Shown piece by piece: positions 60,099 through 64,000 of a DNA stretch of 64,000 bases (the first letter of the stretch is position 1; each line of letters begins with the position of its first letter). Source of the stretch: DAOPZJ01 sp964587625 (lineage in GTDB: Bacteria; Bacillota; Clostridia; Oscillospirales; JAKOTC01); assembly GCA_964587625.1 (NCBI GenBank), contig CAZPLU010000004.1, positions 1 through 64,000 of the forward strand, read 5' to 3'. The notes beneath the pieces were generated by a model. It made no database searches. It saw only the letters and a list, made by a program, of their open reading frames with translations, and was not told the origin of the DNA. The translations under genes and the position numbers were made by a program.

Positions 60099-60941
60099 AT
60101 GAATTCGGATGGCTGGGAGACCGGCTTAATCTCAAACATCCAGCGCGCGTCCGTGCACGACGGGCCGGGGATCCGCACGACCGTGTTTTTCAAGGGCTGC
60201 AACATGCGCTGCGCGTGGTGCCACAACCCCGAGGCGATCCGCGCCTATCCCGAACATGTGTTTAACCCCAAGCTCTGCCTGCGCTGCGGGCACTGCGCCG
60301 AGGGGTGCTATTCGGGTGCGAGGATATTGTGCGGCAAAGAGATGACCGTGGAAATGGTCATGGAAGAAGTCGCCGCCGACAGGCCCTATTACGGGGAGAG
60401 CGGCGGTTTGACCGTCTCGGGCGGAGAGCCGTTTGTGCAGCCGCGGTTTTTACTCGAATTGCTGAAAGCCGCCAAACAACGGGGCATCCACTGCGGGGTC
60501 GAGACCAACGCGTCGCTGCCGTTTGAGGAGATGGAGAGAGCGGCGCCGTTTGTCGATGTCTGGATGATTGATTTAAAGGCCTTTGACGACGGAATACATA
60601 AAAAATACACCGGGGTCTCCAATGCGTGCGTGAAAGAGAATTTGATCAAGCTCGACCGGAGCGGCATCGGGGTCGTCCTGCGCACGCCGGTGATTCCGGG
60701 CGTCAACGACGCGGCGGAGGAGCTGGAACAGATCGTGAAATTCGCGGCGGGGTTAAAAAATCTGGATTATTACGAGGTCCTGCCCTATCATCCGCTCGGA
60801 CTGAGCAAGCAGGTGGAAGACGCCGACTTTATTCGACAATTTGAGAAGCCCGACAATGCCGCGCTCAAAAATTTACTCGGGGAGATCGTTCAAAGACACA
60901 AAGTCCCCTTTCGCTTTGCCAATATCAAACTCACGCAATAA
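60099..60941 (+). CDS. glycyl-radical enzyme activating protein (radical SAM)
   Basis: A 280-residue radical-SAM enzyme. Cys34, Cys38 and Cys41 (CNMRCAWC) hold the SAM cluster in the context DGPGIRTTVFFKGC. One extra cluster motif follows, Cys60, Cys63, Cys66, Cys70 (CLRCGHCAEGC); only one auxiliary site is seen, where many dehydratase activases have two. VSGGEPFVQP near residue 107 and VLRTPVIPGVND near 191 are typical. It abstracts hydrogen from a glycine of the enzyme encoded 45 bp downstream. GGAAAGG lies ahead of the ATG, at wide spacing. Confidence 0.95.
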   Translation: MNSDGWETGLISNIQRASVHDGPGIRTTVFFKGCNMRCAWCHNPEAIRAYPEHVFNPKLCLRCGHCAEGCYSGARILCGKEMTVEMVMEEVAADRPYYGESGGLTVSGGEPFVQPRFLLELLKAAKQRGIHCGVETNASLPFEEMERAAPFVDVWMIDLKAFDDGIHKKYTGVSNACVKENLIKLDRSGIGVVLRTPVIPGVNDAAEELEQIVKFAAGLKNLDYYEVLPYHPLGLSKQVEDADFIRQFEKPDNAALKNLLGEIVQRHKVPFRFANIKLTQ

Positions 60942-60986
60942 AACACATAGAATATACAGCACTGAATATTCGGAGGCATTATAAAC

Positions 60987-63140
60987 ATGATCACCTATCG
61001 CCAAAGAGCGGACCTGCTGCACAAGACCAAAGTCAGACACACCAAAGAAAAAAACGCGCAGCTGGGGTTTGTCAATTCCGACGACCACGGCGGAATCCCG
61101 ATGCCCGCGGACTTTCATTTTGAGCCGATCACCGAACGCCCCGGCGTCATTTACGGCGCGACGGGGTTCTCGGTCAATTTGGCAAAGTTTTGGGACGAGT
61201 GCCCGCTCTATGTCGATCCGGCGGAGATTTTGGCCGGTCGGCATACCCGGATGATGCTGGAGGCGGCAAACCTGCGGTGGGAGACCTTTTGGCCGGAGTT
61301 CATCGCCCCGTATGACCACTTGAAAGAGAATCAAAAAAAATATAACATCATCGGCGGCATCGGCGCGAACAACCACTTTGCGCCCGATTATAACATCGGC
61401 CTCGAACTGGGCTTTCCGGGGCTGCTGGCAAAGATCGAGCGCCATCGGGCGCAAAACGACGCGTCGCATTACGAATTTTACGACGCCGAAAGGCGGGTCG
61501 TCGAGGCGATCATCCGCTATATCGGGCGGCATCTGCCGGTGATTGAAAAATTCCTCGAGACCGAGACCGATCCGGATATTTCAAAGACGCTGCGCGAGAT
61601 GTACGAATGCAACGTCAACCTGACGGAGCGCGAGCCGCGCACCTTTTTGGAGGCGTGCCAGTTTATCGGGTGGTTTCAAAACGCCTCATGGACGCTGAAC
61701 CGCGAGGGCGCGGGCATGCAGATCGACGAGCTGCTGTATCCGTATTACCTGCGCGACAAACGGGCAGGGATTTTGGACGACGACAAGGCGACGTTTATTT
61801 TGGCGAACCTGATGCTGTTGAATCCGCACTACTGCCAGATCGGCGGACCGGACGAAAACGGCAAAGACAAGACCAATGAACTTTCGTTTTTAATACTCGA
61901 GGCCGCGCACTGGCTGAACGTCTCCGCCAACATCACCATTCGGCTGTTCGACGGCATCAACCGGGACTTGTTCCGCAAGGGCGTTCAGTATTTGTTCGAG
62001 GACGGCAACGGCTGGCCGCGGTTTTCGGGTGACAAGGGGCTTTTGGGGTTTGCGAAAAACCGTAAGATGACTTCGGAACTGGCGCGCAAACGCGTGGCGG
62101 TCGGCTGCCACTGGAACTCGCTGCCCGGGCTGGAATACACGCTGAACGACTGCGTGAAGATCAACACCGCCAAGGTTTTTGAAGTGGCGTTTGGTGAGAT
62201 CACCGCCGAACCCGAGCCCACCGTTTCGAAACTGTGGGAACGGTTTGTCTGCCATTTGAATATCGCAATCGACACGACCGCGCAGGGCATCAATTTCCAT
62301 TTGGAGCATATGCACAAATACATGCCCGAGGTGGTGTTGAATCTGATGACGCACAACACCCTCGAACAGGGGCTCGATGTGACCCAATGCGCCGAATATT
62401 TCAACATGTGCGTCGACGGCGCGGCGCTCGCGACGGTCGCCGACTCGTTCGCGGCGTTGCAACAACGCGTGGAGGATGAAAAGGTGCTTTCGTGGCAGCA
62501 GGTGGCCGAGGCGATCGCACATGATTTTGAAGGCGCGCCGTATGACCGGACTCAATTGATTTTAAAATCGTCAGACCGATTTTGTCAGGGCAACAGCCGG
62601 GGGGACTTTTGGGCGCAAAAAATCAGCCGGACGTTTTCGGAGGCGGTGCACAACTACCCGATGCCGAAGGACCGCGTGCTGATCCCCGGGTGGTTTTCGT
62701 GGGCGAACACGCTCGAATACGGCGCGGCGGTCGGCGCGACGCCCGACGGCCGGAAAGCGCACGCCCCGATCACGCACGGGGCGAACCCCAACAACAACTT
62801 CCGCCGCGACGGCGCCGCGACCGCCGTCGCCAACGGGATCGCCGCGATCCAGCCGGGCTACGGCAACACCGCGCCTTGGCAGCTCGAACTCGACCCCGGG
62901 TTGAGAGCAGAGGAGGGCGGCATCGAAAAAGTGATGGCGCTGCTCAAAGGACATATCGACCAGGGCGGGACGCTGATCAATGTGAACATCATCAAAAAAG
63001 ACAAGATTTTGGACGCGCACAAAAACCCCGAAAAATACCCCGATCTGGTGGTGCGCGTGACCGGCTTCACCGCCTATTTCATGATGCTGTCGCCGGATTT
63101 CCGGCAGCTGGTCGTCGACCGGATTTTGGAATCGCTTTAA
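60987..63140 (+). CDS. glycyl-radical enzyme of unassigned type (PFL superfamily)
   Basis: A 717-residue enzyme with the glycyl-radical motif VRVTGFTAYF (Gly693) 25 residues from the end and a candidate thiyl Cys374 in AVGCHWNSLPGLEYTLND. Known dehydratases carry a CxE loop (general base two residues after Cys) and pyruvate formate-lyase has two adjacent cysteines; here Cys is followed by HWN, so neither class fits. Length (about 720) is below that of true PFL or typical diol and choline lyases. Other segments are NREGAGMQIDELLYPYY near 238 and ATPDGRKAHAPI near 591. GGAGGC precedes the ATG. Substrate unknown. Confidence 0.9.
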   Translation: MITYRQRADLLHKTKVRHTKEKNAQLGFVNSDDHGGIPMPADFHFEPITERPGVIYGATGFSVNLAKFWDECPLYVDPAEILAGRHTRMMLEAANLRWETFWPEFIAPYDHLKENQKKYNIIGGIGANNHFAPDYNIGLELGFPGLLAKIERHRAQNDASHYEFYDAERRVVEAIIRYIGRHLPVIEKFLETETDPDISKTLREMYECNVNLTEREPRTFLEACQFIGWFQNASWTLNREGAGMQIDELLYPYYLRDKRAGILDDDKATFILANLMLLNPHYCQIGGPDENGKDKTNELSFLILEAAHWLNVSANITIRLFDGINRDLFRKGVQYLFEDGNGWPRFSGDKGLLGFAKNRKMTSELARKRVAVGCHWNSLPGLEYTLNDCVKINTAKVFEVAFGEITAEPEPTVSKLWERFVCHLNIAIDTTAQGINFHLEHMHKYMPEVVLNLMTHNTLEQGLDVTQCAEYFNMCVDGAALATVADSFAALQQRVEDEKVLSWQQVAEAIAHDFEGAPYDRTQLILKSSDRFCQGNSRGDFWAQKISRTFSEAVHNYPMPKDRVLIPGWFSWANTLEYGAAVGATPDGRKAHAPITHGANPNNNFRRDGAATAVANGIAAIQPGYGNTAPWQLELDPGLRAEEGGIEKVMALLKGHIDQGGTLINVNIIKKDKILDAHKNPEKYPDLVVRVTGFTAYFMMLSPDFRQLVVDRILESL

Positions 63141-63158
63141 TAACGGAAATCACGATAT

Positions 63159-63183
63159 GTAGGGCGGGCTGCCCACAGCCCGC
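63159..63183. repeat. GTAGGG-type palindromic repeat after the glycyl-radical gene
   Basis: GTAGGGCGGGCTG-CC-CACAGCCCGC has the GTAGGG(G)CG lead seen in the 17.5-18.0 kb array but a different stem sequence, showing that the stem varies while the lead is kept. Confidence 0.6.
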
Positions 63184-63232
63184 AAAGGTTTTCGGCACCC
63201 TGCTCATAAATCGGATATATCACAAAATGTAG

Positions 63233-63258
63233 GGGCGCACTTTTGTGCGCCCGTTTTA
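63233..63258 (+). terminator. terminator of the glycyl-radical operon
   Basis: GGGCGCAC (63233-63240), a TTTT loop and GTGCGCCC (63245-63252) form a perfect stem followed by GTTTTAT. It begins with GTAGG, so a repeat unit seems to serve as the terminator. A CCGCCGC/GCGGCGG inverted repeat follows near 63287-63301. Confidence 0.75.
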
Positions 63259-63327
63259 TAAAATGCCCCTTTATAGAAGAATCCCACCGCCGCTGCGGCG
63301 GCTCCCTCCCGCATGAATACGAGATTA

Positions 63328-64000
63328 TTAAACGATGGAAATGCCGGGGAAATAGAACTTGACGATATCCTGCCATTTGTAGCCGGCGAGCGCCATCTGC
63401 TGGGCGCCCTCCTGGCTCATGCCGACGCCGTGGCCGTAGCCCTTGACATCAAAATAGAATGAGTCGGTCGACGGGTCGTACTGCACCGTGAAAGAGGTGG
63501 AGCGCAGGGCGTTTTTTGATCCGACACGGCCGCTCGTGAACACATAACCGCGCAAATCCTTGCCGGTGGTATTCGCTTTGCCGTCAACCGAGACGCCCAT
63601 GACGTAACCGAACGCGTTATTGCGCGTGACGACCAGCCATTGCGAGGGGTCATTGCCGAGGGTGAAGCCGAAATAGTCCTCAAGCTGCGCTTTGACGACC
63701 GCGGAGGAGAGCATGATTTGAGACGAATAGCCCTTGGCCTTGCCGTCCCACTTGCTGCAATCGATCCCGCCGGCGAGATAGGTATAAGGCGTGCCGTAGC
63801 CGTCGACGCCGCTGCCGCCCCAGACGTCGACGACATTGTTGGTCGTCCCGTTGTTGATGGCGCCGTATGTAGACAGGATCGGGTGGTTGTCGATAAACAG
63901 CATATAGCCGCCGACTTCTTCGAGCAGCGAATACAGCCGCCGCATGCCCTCGTCTTTCCAGTAGGCCTTCATATCCGAGAGGTCTTTTAAAATAGCCGTC
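63328..64000 (-). CDS. SpoIID/LytB-domain protein, 5' end beyond the window
   Basis: The reading frame is open to the window edge, so only the C-terminal 224 or so residues are seen. The segment from the edge (TAILKDLSDMKAYWK), LSTYGAINNGTTNNVVDVWGG and the closing KGYGHGVGMSQEGAQQMA fit the SpoIID domain, a lytic transglycosylase-type peptidoglycan hydrolase of engulfment or a homologue. The last motif is the SpoIID signature (GHGVGMSQ). Whether it is SpoIID itself or a related cortex-lytic protein cannot be decided without the N-terminus. A 187-base spacer separates it from the convergent glycyl-radical gene. Confidence 0.88.
   Translation of the reverse strand, partial: TAILKDLSDMKAYWKDEGMRRLYSLLEEVGGYMLFIDNHPILSTYGAINNGTTNNVVDVWGGSGVDGYGTPYTYLAGGIDCSKWDGKAKGYSSQIMLSSAVVKAQLEDYFGFTLGNDPSQWLVVTRNNAFGYVMGVSVDGKANTTGKDLRGYVFTSGRVGSKNALRSTSFTVQYDPSTDSFYFDVKGYGHGVGMSQEGAQQMALAGYKWQDIVKFYFPGISIV

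Noticed and set aside
1..64000. tRNA, rRNA, tmRNA or SRP RNA genes, prophage or integrase genes, replication origin
   Set aside because: None was recognised on reading both strands; no acceptor/T-loop pattern with matching stems, and no phage or transposase coding sequence was seen.

Overview
This window is a 64 kb chromosomal piece from an anaerobic, endospore-forming Firmicute, most likely a Clostridia member near the Oscillospiraceae/Ruminococcaceae. The reasons are the sporulation genes (spoIVB, spoIIP, gpr, spoVAC, pdaA, a SpoIID-domain gene), a T-box leader, the paired GlgC/GlgD subunits, a glycyl-radical enzyme with its activase, AddAB rather than RecBCD, and GC-rich Gram-positive codon use. 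Intergenic spaces carry short palindromic repeats like those common in uncultured gut clostridia. A run of 100 N inside glgP shows this is a scaffolded draft, probably metagenomic, assembly.

Layout. 0.2-9.0 kb, minus strand: a sugar-acid-type group (SDR D-mannonate oxidoreductase-like, Gfo/Idh/MocA oxidoreductase, UroD-like protein), then a DUF1846 protein, a solute-binding lipoprotein, folD and a divergent lgt homologue with a repetitive acidic tail. 9.2-11.7 kb: two overlapping M16 peptidase-like genes. 12.0-13.2 kb: spoIVB. 13.2-19.5 kb: the glycogen operon glgB-glgC-glgD-glgA behind a good sigma-A promoter, followed by trmB, a YkgJ-type cysteine-cluster gene and a dus gene. 21.8-23.4 kb: mgtE with a long leader behind a consensus promoter. 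23.5-26.0 kb: an SsuABC/TauABC-type ABC transporter. 26.2-28.5 kb: rnhA, an ABC ATPase and a foldase-like lipoprotein.

28.6-34.1 kb is the most interesting regulatory unit. A histidine kinase/response regulator pair is divergent from a three-gene operon: VTC polyphosphate-polymerase-like protein, DUF4956 membrane protein, and a Cthe_2159-like secreted beta-helix lipoprotein. Between them lies a perfectly symmetrical set of four half-sites, with a promoter on each side at nearly equal distance.

34.7-45.0 kb: ogg-type DNA glycosylase (minus), then glgP (interrupted by the N gap), metG, tatD, an NahK-like sugar kinase, a stand-alone E2-like acyltransferase fold, nadB and nadC. 45.2-49.4 kb, minus strand: class B sortase-like lipoprotein, pdaA, spoIIP and gpr. 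49.7-57.6 kb: lone spoVAC, an alpha/beta hydrolase, addA and addB. 57.8-59.9 kb: a short alaS under a T-box with a GCC (Ala) specifier. 60.1-63.1 kb: a glycyl-radical activase and a glycyl-radical enzyme whose active-site loop does not match the well-known classes. The right edge cuts through a SpoIID-domain gene.

Processes represented: glycogen synthesis (GlgBCDA) and breakdown (GlgP), late sporulation (SpoIVB signalling, SpoIIP/SpoIID-type engulfment hydrolases, GPR, SpoVA channel component, PdaA cortex modification), de novo NAD synthesis (NadB, NadC; no nadA seen here) and recombinational repair (AddAB). All functions are inferred from reading the sequences; no database search was run.
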